Positions 1-7,887 of a stretch of 64,000 nt of DNA are shown here, one piece after another. How positions within the stretch are numbered: position 1 is the first letter of the stretch; every line of letters starts with the position of its first letter. This DNA comes from Litoribacter populi (GTDB lineage Bacteria; Bacteroidota; Bacteroidia; Cytophagales; Cyclobacteriaceae): contig NZ_VMKN01000001.1 in NCBI RefSeq assembly GCF_007483685.1, forward strand, positions 1,125,825-1,189,824, read 5' to 3'. The notes beneath the pieces are model-generated. The model had not been told where the DNA came from, did not search any database, and saw nothing but the letters and a program-made list of their open reading frames with translations. The translations under genes and the position numbers were made by a program.

Positions 1-459
1 GCGCTTGAAGGCAGTAATGTGGTGATAAATACAGCTGGTGGCGTCAAGGAACCTGACCAATATGCAAAATTTCAACGTATAGGAACCTTATTGACGGGAA
101 AAATGAATGAGTTAGGGATTAAAAGGTTAATTAATATTTCCGGTGCAGTCATGACGCTTCCTGAAGAAAACCTAGATTTGAAAAGGAAGATTATGAAGGT
201 GTTTGTAGGTTTTCTTTTTAAAGAAATGAAACAGTCCCAAGAGGCAATCCTGCCGATTATTCTTTCCAATAAAAATATCGACTGGACAATAGTGCGAGCT
301 GCCATGATTTCCAAAAAAGAGGGTGTTGGGAATGTTTTGGCAGATGATAAACAAATGCCTGGAATGGCTATTAAGCTTGATGATTTGGGTAAGTTTCTGG
401 TGGAGCAAATTATTTCTAAGCAATGGGTAAATAAGGCGCCATTTGTTGCTTCTAGATAA
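1..459 (+). CDS. NAD(P)H-binding SDR-like protein, 3' part only
   Basis: The reading frame is open from the first base, so the true start lies outside the window and only the last 152 codons are present. The stretch INISGAVM followed later by DWTIVRAAMI resembles the middle and C-terminal part of atypical short-chain dehydrogenases of the NAD(P)H-binding (NmrA/SDR_a5) type, in which a Rossmann strand is followed by an epimerase-like C-terminal half. The glycine-rich cofactor loop would be upstream and cannot be seen. The substrate is unknown. The gene ends at a hairpin shared with the convergent frr gene. Confidence 0.6.
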   Translation, partial: ALEGSNVVINTAGGVKEPDQYAKFQRIGTLLTGKMNELGIKRLINISGAVMTLPEENLDLKRKIMKVFVGFLFKEMKQSQEAILPIILSNKNIDWTIVRAAMISKKEGVGNVLADDKQMPGMAIKLDDLGKFLVEQIISKQWVNKAPFVASR

Positions 460-463
460 AAAA

Positions 464-485
464 AAATCCCTCGCTAGAGGGATTT
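464..485. terminator. bidirectional intrinsic terminator between SDR-like gene and frr
   Basis: A perfect 9-bp stem (AAATCCCTC / GAGGGATTT) with a four-base loop is flanked by a run of A on the left, which reads as a long U tract on the minus strand. It therefore best terminates the frr transcript, and can also serve the plus-strand gene. Confidence 0.8.
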
Positions 486-487
486 CA

Positions 488-1048
488 TTATACTTTCATA
501 ATCTCGGCTTCTTTCTTATCAAAAAGCTCGTCGATTTTTGAAGAATATTTATCAGTTAGTTTCTGGACAGTGTCCTCCGCTCTTTTAACTTCATCTTCGG
601 AAGCGCCATCTTTTTGAAGCTTTCTTAAGGAATCATTGGTGTCTTTTCTTACGGTTCTGATGGAGATTTTACCGTTTTCACACTCTTGTTTCACTTGTTT
701 AACCAAGCCTTTTCTTCTTTCCTCCGTAAGTGGTGGGATGGTCAGGATGATGATTTCACCGTTGTTCTGAGGGGCAAGACCTAAATCAGAATTGACGATG
801 GCTTTTTCAATTTCGCTGATCAGGTTTCTTTCCCAAGGTTTGATAGTAAGGGTTCTGGCATCAGGAGTGGTCACAGAGGCCACCTGCTGCAATGGGGTAG
901 GGGCGCCGTAATAGCTGACCATGATCCCGTCAAGCAAATTGGGCATGGCCTTACCAGCTCTTGTTTTTACCAACTCAGCAGCCGTGTGGTCAACGGCCTT
1001 CTGCATGAGCTCTTTCGCATTGTCAAGTTCTAATTGAATCTCTTCCAT
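488..1048 (-). CDS. frr: ribosome recycling factor
   Basis: This 186-residue protein has the normal length and composition of ribosome recycling factor, which with EF-G splits the post-termination ribosome in the cytoplasm. Family signatures are the motif RKDTNDSLRKLQK near residue 133, in the hinge and long helical-bundle region, and the helical C-terminus rich in Lys and Glu. It lies 15 bases downstream of pyrH on the same strand, the widespread pyrH-frr order, so the two are probably co-transcribed. The ATG start is well placed and no longer candidate exists. Confidence 0.97.
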   Translation of the reverse strand: MEEIQLELDNAKELMQKAVDHTAAELVKTRAGKAMPNLLDGIMVSYYGAPTPLQQVASVTTPDARTLTIKPWERNLISEIEKAIVNSDLGLAPQNNGEIIILTIPPLTEERRKGLVKQVKQECENGKISIRTVRKDTNDSLRKLQKDGASEDEVKRAEDTVQKLTDKYSSKIDELFDKKEAEIMKV

Positions 1049-1063
1049 GATATAGTTAAAAGC

Positions 1064-1774
1064 TTATTTTGTCATAATTAAAGTACCAACGTCTTCACCC
1101 TTGATCAGGTTTTCAAGGTTTCCATCCTTATTCATGTCAAAGACGATGATAGGGAGGTTATTTTCCTGGCAAAGAGTAAAAGCAGTCATATCCATCACGT
1201 TCAGGTTTTTTTCATAGACCTCCTGAAAAGAAATAGTATCGTAACGAGTTGCACTACTGTCTTTTTCTGGATCTGCTGTATAGACTCCGTCTACACGGGT
1301 ACCTTTCAATACTACTTCTGCCTCTATCTCGATGGCTCTCAAACTTGCCGTGGAGTCAGTAGTAAAATATGGGTTGCCTATTCCGGCTCCAAAGATTACC
1401 ACTCTACCTTTTTCTAAGTGGCGGATAGCTCTACGGCGAATAAACGGCTCACATACACTTTCGATCTTGATGCCAGACATGAGACGGGTGTACATGCCGT
1501 TTTGCTCCAACGCGCTCTGCAAAGCCATGGCGTTGATCAATGTGGCCAGCATGCCCATGTAGTCACCCTGAACGCGGTCAATGCCGATTTTCTCGGACTG
1601 CACGCCTCTGAAAATATTGCCTCCTCCGATTACAAGTGCTACTTCTACGCCCATATCCACCACTTTTCGGATTTCCATGGCATATTGCTCTAGTCTTTTG
1701 GGGTCTATGCCGTAGTTTTTGTCGCCCATGAGGGCTTCGCCGCTAAGCTTAAGGAGGATTCTTTTGTACTTCAT
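1064..1774 (-). CDS. pyrH: uridylate kinase (UMP kinase)
   Basis: The product phosphorylates UMP to UDP with ATP in pyrimidine nucleotide synthesis. It belongs to the amino-acid-kinase fold: [10 protein letters not shown] near the N-terminus is the phosphate-binding loop, GGGNIFRG binds UMP and phosphate, and DGVYTADP is the conserved ATP-site segment. The frame continues upstream to an ATG at 1828, but the family begins at [15 protein letters not shown], so the ATG at 1774 is chosen, giving 236 residues. A -7 promoter box at 1842-1849 would leave a leader of about 60 bases. frr follows 15 bases downstream. Confidence 0.96.
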   Translation of the reverse strand: MKYKRILLKLSGEALMGDKNYGIDPKRLEQYAMEIRKVVDMGVEVALVIGGGNIFRGVQSEKIGIDRVQGDYMGMLATLINAMALQSALEQNGMYTRLMSGIKIESVCEPFIRRRAIRHLEKGRVVIFGAGIGNPYFTTDSTASLRAIEIEAEVVLKGTRVDGVYTADPEKDSSATRYDTISFQEVYEKNLNVMDMTAFTLCQENNLPIIVFDMNKDGNLENLIKGEDVGTLIMTK

Positions 1775-1841
1775 GCTCTGATGGCCTTTAAGAGAAAGGT
1801 ATTTAATGTTGAAATGATTTTTATCCAATATTTAAACTCGA

Positions 1842-1872
1842 CAAATATAATTTGTTAAGCTTATAAAACTAA
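1842..1872 (-). promoter_or_regulatory. predicted promoter of pyrH-frr
   Basis: On the minus strand a perfect TATATTTG -7 box (1842-1849) lies 19 bases from TTAG, a poor version of the Bacteroidota -33 element TTTG. The -7 match is good and the -33 is weak. Confidence 0.45.
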
Positions 1873-1881
1873 ATCAATTCC

Positions 1882-2376
1882 TTAAAATTGAATTAAAACC
1901 TGGTTTTTTTCCACGCTTGCTCCTTTGCTGACCTTGATCTCCTTGACCACTCCGTCACCGGGGGATTTGATGATGTTTTCCATCTTCATGGCTTCCAGTA
2001 CCAGCACGTGGTCGCCCTTTTGGACTTCGTCGCCGACTTTGACCTTGATGTCAAAAATTAAACCAGGCATAGGCGCTTTGATGTCCTTGGCCTTTGAACC
2101 GGCCGTGTTGTTCATGCCGAGTTTTTCCAAAAGCAGGTCGTATCTGTCCTTGATGGAAAGGGTAACTGTTTTGTTATTTAGTTTGACTTTTAAAGTTTTC
2201 TCTTCGGCGTTGTGCTCGATGAGTTCCAGATTGTAAGACTGGTGTTTGGCCAGAATGTGGTAGCGGCGGTCCTCAAGTTTGGTGATGTCCCATTCGATCA
2301 GGCTCTTATTGACCTGAAAGCCGTCTTTCTCCTTGTTGACCTCAAATTTGTCTTTATTGATAGTTACTGAATACAT
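1882..2376 (-). CDS. biotin carboxyl carrier (biotinyl-lipoyl domain) protein
   Basis: The C-terminal 70 residues form a biotinyl domain with the signature EAMKM; Lys131 is the expected biotin attachment site. The N-terminal part, rich in charged beta strands, resembles the linker region of the carrier subunit of acyl-CoA (propionyl/methylmalonyl-type) carboxylases in Bacteroidota. Its job is to carry carboxybiotin between a biotin carboxylase and a carboxyltransferase. A beta subunit that could be its partner lies far away at 44852, not in the same operon. The frame opens at 2424, but the start at 2376 (MYSVTINKDKFEV) fits the family and follows a promoter-like sequence by about 15 bases. 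Confidence 0.85.
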   Translation of the reverse strand: MYSVTINKDKFEVNKEKDGFQVNKSLIEWDITKLEDRRYHILAKHQSYNLELIEHNAEEKTLKVKLNNKTVTLSIKDRYDLLLEKLGMNNTAGSKAKDIKAPMPGLIFDIKVKVGDEVQKGDHVLVLEAMKMENIIKSPGDGVVKEIKVSKGASVEKNQVLIQF

Positions 2377-2394
2377 GATAGCTAATTTGGTGGC

Positions 2395-2425
2395 TAAAGA
2401 TAGTAAATGTGGGGGAAAGGACAAG
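2395..2425 (-). promoter_or_regulatory. predicted promoter of the biotin carrier gene
   Basis: Minus-strand CTTG, then 19 bases, then TATCTTTA, close to TTTG-N19-TAnnTTTG. It places the transcript start a few bases after 2395 and supports the ATG at 2376 over the longer frame. Confidence 0.5.
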
Positions 2426-2431
2426 AAAAGG

Positions 2432-2682
2432 TTGTACTCGGTACTAAGTACAATTTATTGAGCGAATCGCGGTGGAGGAAAAGGGTCACAAGTATGAGGT
2501 GCCATTTAATAGGTATCCAAAGTACGAAGTGGTTAAGAGGTTTACGTCCCGGTAGCGCATAGCTTCGCTTTATGCGCTACCGGGGACTGTTTAGGGGTTT
2601 AAGGGGGATGTGTCGTGGGTTTAGAGGGATGTAAAGCCAAGGCAAAATCTTGAAATACTTAGTACATAGTACCTAGTACAAT
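2432..2682. repeat. gene-free stretch bounded by GTAC-rich inverted repeats
   Basis: The 395-base gap between the biotin carrier and the small membrane protein holds no convincing gene. It is framed by related GTAC-rich segments at 2432-2454 and 2655-2682 that are approximately inverted copies of each other (TTGTACTCGGTACTAAGTA on the left; ATTGTACTAGGTACTATGTA when the right copy is read on the minus strand). Inside is a perfect 14-bp hairpin at 2548-2584. The arrangement resembles a small non-autonomous element or intergenic repeat; copies elsewhere in the genome cannot be tested here. Confidence 0.45.
2548..2584. repeat. perfect 14-bp inverted repeat
   Basis: CCCGGTAGCGCATA at 2548-2561 is followed after nine bases by its exact reverse complement at 2571-2584. 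It is much more GC-rich than its surroundings and has no U tract on either side, so it does not look like a terminator. It lies midway between the GTAC-rich flanks. Confidence 0.8.
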
Positions 2683-2707
2683 TAATAACGGCGGAAGGGG
2701 GGATAAT

Positions 2708-2740
2708 AAAAAAAAAACGACAACTACATGTTGCCGTCTT
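2708..2740 (-). terminator. intrinsic terminator of the small membrane protein gene
   Basis: On the minus strand a nine-pair stem (GACGGCAAC / GTTGTCGTT, with two G-U pairs) is followed directly by a long T run. It lies 30 bases beyond the stop codon at 2772. Confidence 0.6.
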
Positions 2741-2771
2741 TTGAACAAAAAATCATATTGGAGGTAAATTC

Positions 2772-2981
2772 TTAAGTCAGCTTTTTGCTACCGGCGCCCA
2801 TCATGATGCCTCCAATGACCATAAGGACTACGCTGACGATCACGGGTGTCCAGTTGGCCGTGCTAACGGCGATATCCATGCCCAGAAAAGTGAAGCTTTC
2901 CGAGTCCTGTATGGCCTGGATACCAAAGATCAAGGTGCCAACAACACCCAGAATTAGTAAAATCATTCCAGCTATTTTCAT
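2772..2981 (-). CDS. small two-helix membrane protein, function unknown
   Basis: The 69-residue product has two hydrophobic helices, residues 4-23 (MKIAGMILLILGVVGTLIFG region) and about 45-63 (PVIVSVVLMVIGGIMMGAG), joined by a short polar segment, and ends in a lysine-containing tail. It is most likely an inner membrane protein. Similar small proteins are common in Bacteroidota, but I cannot assign a role. The codon pattern, the ATG start and the downstream terminator support it as a real gene. It is divergent from the M1 peptidase gene. Confidence 0.7.
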   Translation of the reverse strand: MKIAGMILLILGVVGTLIFGIQAIQDSESFTFLGMDIAVSTANWTPVIVSVVLMVIGGIMMGAGSKKLT

Positions 2982-3150
2982 AAAATGTAGTGTGTTTGGT
3001 TAAAATATTATTATATCAAAAAGAGTGCGCAAAATTTTTATCCGCTTCATAGGCCGTGGGAAGTCCATAATTTGCCAGCCAAAAATTGAAACCTTTCCCC
3101 AAAAAATATCTTAACTTAGGACGTTATAATTTTCAAACCAATCGGATTGT

Positions 3151-5730
3151 ATGAAATTAAAAAGTACCAGTGTGCTGATATTGGCCCTCTTACTGGGCTG
3201 TAAAACCCAAACCGAAGTAACCCAAGCACCACAGGAAAAAGAAGATGTCCCTGCTGAAGTGGAAGAAAGGTTTGAGGCCACCCAGGAGCAGAAAGGACAA
3301 TTAAGACAAAAGGAATACGAAATCCGTGAATACCGAGCTACTCGGGAGCGTCATTTTGATCTTTTACACACCTCCCTTGATCTTTCCTTTGATTTTGGAA
3401 AGAAGCATGTGCTGGGAAAGGCTAGGCTCAGGCTGAAGCCATTTTTTTATGATCAGAAAGAGCTGGAGCTTGATGCTAAGGATTTTGAAGTTTGGGATGT
3501 GACCAAATTGGGGGAGGATGAGAATGTTCCTTTGGCTTTCAAGTATGATGGGAAAAAACTTTTGATATACCTTCCTGGTAAGGTGTCTTCTTCCGACACT
3601 TTGGAGCTTGATATCAGATACACTGCCATGCCGTATGAGGGTGGAAGTGGCGGAAGCGCAGCCATCACCGATGATAAGGGTATGTATTTCATCAATCCTA
3701 CGGGGGAAGAGGAAGGCAAACCCATACAAATATGGACGCAAGGGGAGACCGAACACAATTCCAAATGGTTTCCCACCATCGATGCCCCAAATGAGCGGGC
3801 AACACATGATTTTAAACTGACAGTACCTGAAGAATATCAGACTTTCAGTAATGGTGAACTCTTGAGTAAACAAGATAATGGTGACGGAACCCGTACCGAT
3901 CACTGGGAAATGAATAGGCCGCATGCACCATACTTAGCCGCAGTAGTTGTTGGGGATTTTGAAGTGGTGGAGGACCAATGGGAGGATGTGCCTTTGCGGT
4001 ACATCGTGGAGAAGGGTTATAAAGATGGCGCGGCGAAAGTATTTGAAAATACCCCAGAGATGATTGGGTTTTTCTCGGAACTGCTTGGAGTAAGGTTCCC
4101 TTGGCAGAAGTATGACCAAGTGGTGGTGAGGGATTTTGTCTCCGGAGCTATGGAGAACACAACCCTTTCCATTTTTATGGAAGCCTTGAATTTGGATGAG
4201 AGGGAGGCAATAGATAGTGAATGGGATGGCATCATAGCGCATGAGCTTTTTCATCAGTGGTTTGGGGACTACGTGACCACGGAGTCTTGGTCTAACTTGC
4301 CATTGAATGAGGCATTTGCAAATTACTCAGAATACTTGTGGGAGGAATACAAACATGGTAAGGATGCTGCTGACCTTTCTCATGTAGGAGAAATGGAGCA
4401 GTATTTTTCTGAGGCAGAAGGTAAGCAGGTAGACCTGATTAGATTTTACTATGATAATGATGAGGATATGTTTGATAGTCACTCCTACGCAAAGGGGGGA
4501 AGAATCCTGCATATGTTACGAAAATACCTAGGAGATGAAGCCTTCTTTGCTTCTCTCAACCACTATCTGGAAAAGCACACCTTGAGCAGCGTAGAGGTTC
4601 ATGATTTAAGACTTGCCTTTGAGAAAGTGAGCGGGAAGGATCTAAACTGGTTTTTCAACCAGTGGTTTTTAGATTCAGGGCATCCGGAACTGGATGTGAA
4701 AATTGATGAAAGTGTGCCTGGGAATATCTTGCTCACCGTAAGGCAGCAGCAGCCATTGGGACAAACCCCGCTATATAAAATCCCATTTAAGGTTCAGTAT
4801 TATTTGGATGGGGTGAAGTATGAGCGGGAATTTGTGTTGGAAGAAGGGGAGCAGTTTTTTGCTTTGGAAAATGGTAACATTGTTGACTTGGTGGTTTTTG
4901 ATGAAGGCATGGAGCTGTTGGCTAAAAAACAAACTTATAGAGGCTTTGATCGATTGGTGGCCCAGTTTGAAAATTCCCAGGAAGGGATTGCTCGATATGA
5001 GGCCCTAGATAGTTTGACAAGCCATTATACGCGGCAAGAGCTCGGTGGAATTTACCGCTCAGGGATGGAAGATGAATTTGGGTCTTTAAGAGAGTTGGCG
5101 CTAGATAGGTTGAGTTCCAGTGAGGTGAATTTTCAGTTTGTAGAAGACTTGGTTTACCGTCTGGCACAGGAAGATGAAAAAAACAGTGTGAGAGCAGCTG
5201 CTATTGAAGTGCTGGCGCAAAACAATCCGGATAAGTATCAGGAGTTTTTTAAAGGTCAACTGGAAGAGCCTTCGCTCTATGTGGCCGGAGCTGCTTTGGC
5301 TGCATACCTTGGACATGAGGGTAATGAGGACCGGCAGGAAATAGCTGAGAAATATAAAGATCAGCGGAACATCCGGGTTGTGGTGGCATTAGCCAATTAT
5401 TTCTCTGAGCAGGCGGATAGTAAATATTCGGAATGGTTTCACGACAAGCTTGACAAGCTTGGTGGAGAATCCTTGTTTTATTTCTTGGGTTATTATGGGG
5501 ATTTCTTTGCCAGGTTAGAAGAGGAGGAAAGGAAGGTTGCCATCGATAAGCTGTATGATATAGCGGCCGAGAATCCTGCTAATTATATTAGATTGGGTGC
5601 GTTTCAAAGCTTGTTCGGTTTTTACGACGAAGATGGTGTAAGGGAAAAATTGCAGCGACTCAATGAGGAGGAGACTGACAGCATGGTGAAGCAGTATCAG
5701 GGGTTTTACCTGCAAAATTACGGGGAGTAG
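3151..5730 (+). CDS. M1-family aminopeptidase, secreted lipoprotein
   Basis: This 859-residue protein is a zinc aminopeptidase of family M1. The exopeptidase motif GAMEN is at 332-336, HELFH at 364-368, and the third zinc ligand is E387 (HExxH-x18-E). A short hydrophobic leader ends in LLLGC, with Cys17 as the lipidation site, so it is probably anchored in an outer or periplasmic membrane leaflet. Residues after about 600 are helical and HEAT-like, as in other large M1 enzymes. It probably trims peptides for nutrition or turnover; the substrate range is unknown. It stands alone between a divergent small gene and the tRNA operon. Confidence 0.93.
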   Translation: MKLKSTSVLILALLLGCKTQTEVTQAPQEKEDVPAEVEERFEATQEQKGQLRQKEYEIREYRATRERHFDLLHTSLDLSFDFGKKHVLGKARLRLKPFFYDQKELELDAKDFEVWDVTKLGEDENVPLAFKYDGKKLLIYLPGKVSSSDTLELDIRYTAMPYEGGSGGSAAITDDKGMYFINPTGEEEGKPIQIWTQGETEHNSKWFPTIDAPNERATHDFKLTVPEEYQTFSNGELLSKQDNGDGTRTDHWEMNRPHAPYLAAVVVGDFEVVEDQWEDVPLRYIVEKGYKDGAAKVFENTPEMIGFFSELLGVRFPWQKYDQVVVRDFVSGAMENTTLSIFMEALNLDEREAIDSEWDGIIAHELFHQWFGDYVTTESWSNLPLNEAFANYSEYLWEEYKHGKDAADLSHVGEMEQYFSEAEGKQVDLIRFYYDNDEDMFDSHSYAKGGRILHMLRKYLGDEAFFASLNHYLEKHTLSSVEVHDLRLAFEKVSGKDLNWFFNQWFLDSGHPELDVKIDESVPGNILLTVRQQQPLGQTPLYKIPFKVQYYLDGVKYEREFVLEEGEQFFALENGNIVDLVVFDEGMELLAKKQTYRGFDRLVAQFENSQEGIARYEALDSLTSHYTRQELGGIYRSGMEDEFGSLRELALDRLSSSEVNFQFVEDLVYRLAQEDEKNSVRAAAIEVLAQNNPDKYQEFFKGQLEEPSLYVAGAALAAYLGHEGNEDRQEIAEKYKDQRNIRVVVALANYFSEQADSKYSEWFHDKLDKLGGESLFYFLGYYGDFFARLEEEERKVAIDKLYDIAAENPANYIRLGAFQSLFGFYDEDGVREKLQRLNEEETDSMVKQYQGFYLQNYGE

Positions 5731-5824
5731 ATCATTATAGGAATATATCGATAAAATTAATTGGTTGATGTCGAAACGCTTAAGCGTAAAGTGTAAAAAA
5801 ATATGAGATTTTTTCGGACAATAT

Positions 5825-5855
5825 TTTGATAGTTACACAAAAGCCTATAATTTTG
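5825..5855 (+). promoter_or_regulatory. predicted promoter of the tRNA-Tyr-Gly-Thr-tuf operon
   Basis: TTTG (5825-5828), 19 bases, then TAATTTTG (5848-5855) is a full match to the Bacteroidota consensus. Transcription would start near 5860, about 55 bases before tRNA-Tyr. A 12-base palindrome, ACGCTTAAGCGT (5776-5787), lies about 40 bases upstream of the -33 box. Confidence 0.75.
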
Positions 5856-5915
5856 CCATCCGTTAAGACATACAAAAACAAACAAAGGTTTTGAATATGG
5901 CTTAGCGGATCAGTT

Positions 5916-5998
5916 GGGGGAATACCAAAGCGGCCAACTGGGACGGACTGTAAATCCGTTGACTTATGTCTTCACAGGTTCGAATCCTGTTTCCCCCA
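5916..5998 (+). tRNA. tRNA-Tyr (anticodon GTA)
   Basis: The acceptor stem GGGGGAA / TTCCCCC closes perfectly. The anticodon loop CTGTAAA (5948-5954) is held by a five-pair stem, and a long variable arm typical of class II tRNA-Tyr brings the length to 83 bases. The T-loop GGTTCGAATCC is intact. CCA is not encoded. Confidence 0.97.
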
Positions 5999-6047
5999 CA
6001 ATTAATCCGCAAAACTTTTGTAGTTTTGCACAGTGTAAGAAAAACAA

Positions 6048-6120
6048 GCGGGAGTAGCTCAGTTGGTAGAGCGGCAGCCTTCCAAGCTGCAGGTCGCGGG
6101 TTCGAGCCTCGTCTCCCGCT
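6048..6120 (+). tRNA. tRNA-Gly (anticodon TCC)
   Basis: The acceptor stem GCGGGAG / CTCCCGC is perfect and the anticodon TCC sits at 6081-6083 in loop CTTCCAA. D- and T-arms are normal. CCA is not encoded. Confidence 0.97.
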
Positions 6121-6154
6121 CTATGCTTGTTTATAGGCATACAAACTGTTATCA

Positions 6155-6226
6155 GCCGACGTAGCTCAGGGGTAGAGTGCTTCCTTGGTAAGGAAGAGGT
6201 CACGGGTTCAAATCCCGTCGTTGGCT
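6155..6226 (+). tRNA. tRNA-Thr (anticodon GGT)
   Basis: The acceptor stem GCCGACG / CGTTGGC has one G-U pair. The anticodon GGT is at 6187-6189 in loop TTGGTAA with a GC-containing stem. CCA is not encoded. tuf starts 60 bases downstream, the same tRNA-Thr/tuf linkage known from tufB of Escherichia coli. Confidence 0.97.
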
Positions 6227-6286
6227 CAGAGACATTTGGAAAAAATAACTAATTCATATCTTTAACTAAACAGAGGATTTTCACGC

Positions 6287-7474
6287 ATGGCAAAAGCAAC
6301 CTTTGACCGTTCCAAACCGCACGTTAATATCGGTACTATTGGTCACGTAGATCATGGTAAGACTACCTTGACAGCTGCCATTACGACCGTATTGGCTAAC
6401 AAGGGTCTTTCTGAATTAAGAGATTTCTCTTCTATCGACAACGCTCCAGAAGAAAAAGAAAGAGGTATCACTATCAATACTTCACACGTAGAATACCAGA
6501 CAGAGAAGCGTCACTATGCGCACGTTGACTGTCCAGGTCACGCGGATTATGTGAAGAACATGGTAACTGGTGCTGCTCAGATGGACGGTGCAATTCTTGT
6601 AGTTGCTGCCACTGACGGACCAATGCCTCAAACTAGAGAGCACATCCTTCTTGCTCGTCAGGTAGGTGTACCGGCTCTAGTAGTTTTCTTGAACAAAGTT
6701 GACTTAGTAGATGATCCAGAATTGTTGGAGCTAGTAGAAATGGAAGTTAGAGAACTTCTTTCTTTCTATGACTTCGACGGAGACAACATTCCTGTGATTT
6801 CAGGTTCTGCACTTGGTGGCCTTAATGGCGACGAGAAGTGGGTAGACCAAATCATGGAATTGATGAACGCTGTAGATGATCACATTCCTCTTCCTGAGCG
6901 TCTTATCGATAAAGACTTCTTGATGCCTGTAGAAGACGTATTCTCGATCACAGGTCGTGGTACTGTAGCTACTGGTAGAATCGAAAGAGGTGTAATCAAC
7001 TCTGGTGATCCAGTAGATATCATCGGTATGGGTGCTGAAGGTCTTAAGTCTACCGTAACTGGTGTTGAGATGTTCCGTAAGATCCTAGACAGAGGTGAAG
7101 CTGGTGACAACGTAGGTCTACTTCTTAGAGGTATTGAGAAATCTCAAATCAAGAGAGGTATGATTATCTGTAAGCCAGGTTCTGTGAAGCCACACGCTCA
7201 CTTCAAGGCTGAAGTTTACGTACTTTCAAAAGAAGAAGGTGGACGTCACACTCCATTCTTTAACAAATACCGTCCTCAGTTCTACTTGAGAACTACAGAC
7301 GTAACTGGAGAGATCAAACTTCCTGAGAACGTTGAAATGGTAATGCCAGGTGATAACGTTACTATCGAAGTTAACCTTTTGAGCCCAGTTGCTCTTGAGA
7401 AAGGCCTTAGATTCGCTATCCGTGAGGGTGGTAGAACAGTAGGTGCTGGACAGGTTACTGAAATCCTAGACTAA
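6287..7474 (+). CDS. tuf: translation elongation factor Tu
   Basis: EF-Tu delivers aminoacyl-tRNA to the ribosomal A site in a GTP-dependent manner. The 395-residue protein carries the G1 loop GHVDHGKT at 19-26, the switch II motif DCPGH and the guanine-specificity motif NKVD, followed by beta-barrel domains 2 and 3. Codon use is strongly biased, as expected for one of the most abundant proteins. It follows three tRNA genes with no promoter visible in the 60-base gap, so it is probably expressed with them, and it ends at a strong hairpin terminator. Confidence 0.99.
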   Translation: MAKATFDRSKPHVNIGTIGHVDHGKTTLTAAITTVLANKGLSELRDFSSIDNAPEEKERGITINTSHVEYQTEKRHYAHVDCPGHADYVKNMVTGAAQMDGAILVVAATDGPMPQTREHILLARQVGVPALVVFLNKVDLVDDPELLELVEMEVRELLSFYDFDGDNIPVISGSALGGLNGDEKWVDQIMELMNAVDDHIPLPERLIDKDFLMPVEDVFSITGRGTVATGRIERGVINSGDPVDIIGMGAEGLKSTVTGVEMFRKILDRGEAGDNVGLLLRGIEKSQIKRGMIICKPGSVKPHAHFKAEVYVLSKEEGGRHTPFFNKYRPQFYLRTTDVTGEIKLPENVEMVMPGDNVTIEVNLLSPVALEKGLRFAIREGGRTVGAGQVTEILD

Positions 7475-7498
7475 TCATTATTGATTAAGATAAAATTC

Positions 7499-7537
7499 AA
7501 ATGCGATTCTGAAATTTTTCGGAATCGCATTTGTTTC
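7499..7537 (+). terminator. intrinsic terminator after tuf
   Basis: A perfect 11-bp stem AAATGCGATTC / GAATCGCATTT, extended inwards by further pairs, is followed by TGTTTCTTT. The 3' arm overlaps the -33 box of the next promoter. Confidence 0.8.
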
Positions 7538-7561
7538 TTTAAGGAATATTATCTAGTTTTG
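7530..7561 (+). promoter_or_regulatory. predicted promoter of tRNA-Trp-secE-nusG-rplKAJL
   Basis: TTTG (7530-7533), a 20-base spacer and TAGTTTTG (7554-7561) match the Bacteroidota consensus. The promoter begins inside the terminator stem of tuf. Confidence 0.65.
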
Positions 7562-7590
7562 CGTTCCGTTTGGAGTAGCAATTCAAATAC

Positions 7591-7664
7591 ACGGGCATAG
7601 TTCAATGGTAGAATAGCGGTCTCCAAAACCGTTGATGGGAGTTCGAATCTCTCTGCCCGTGCCA
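7591..7664 (+). tRNA. tRNA-Trp (anticodon CCA), 3' CCA encoded
   Basis: The acceptor stem ACGGGCA / TGCCCGT is perfect, and the anticodon CCA is at 7623-7625 in loop CTCCAAA. The discriminator G7661 is followed by an encoded CCA (7662-7664), unlike the other three tRNA genes here. secE begins 15 bases later. Confidence 0.97.
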
Positions 7665-7679
7665 CTAAATCATTAAATC

Positions 7680-7868
7680 ATGAATGTTAAGAATTTTGTA
7701 GTTGAGTCAATAGACGAGATGAAGAACAAGGTTACTTGGCCTACATACTCTTCATTGCAGAATAGTGCTGTATTGGTTCTTGTAGCGTCTTTGATTTTTG
7801 CACTGGTAATCGGTGTGATTGATCTGAGCTTCGAGAATCTCATGACATGGTTTTACGATTTATTTTAA
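7680..7868 (+). CDS. secE: preprotein translocase subunit SecE
   Basis: This is the single-helix short form of SecE (62 residues), which clamps SecY in the plasma membrane translocon. The amphipathic segment ESIDEMKNKVTWPTYSSLQ with the conserved WPT motif precedes one transmembrane helix at about 29-49. It sits between tRNA-Trp and nusG, the standard secE-nusG order, 19 bases before nusG. Confidence 0.97.
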   Translation: MNVKNFVVESIDEMKNKVTWPTYSSLQNSAVLVLVASLIFALVIGVIDLSFENLMTWFYDLF

Positions 7869-7887
7869 TTGAGAATAAAAGTTACGG

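Noticed and set aside
1332-1693. Plus-strand frames inside pyrH
   Set aside because: They are antisense shadows of a conserved gene without family features.
1861-1900. Terminator after the biotin carrier gene
   Set aside because: The possible TCAATT/AATTGA stem is short and AT-only, too weak to call.
5964-6203. Minus-strand frame across the tRNA cluster
   Set aside because: It overlaps three well-formed tRNA genes; its residues are the translated complement of tRNA sequence.
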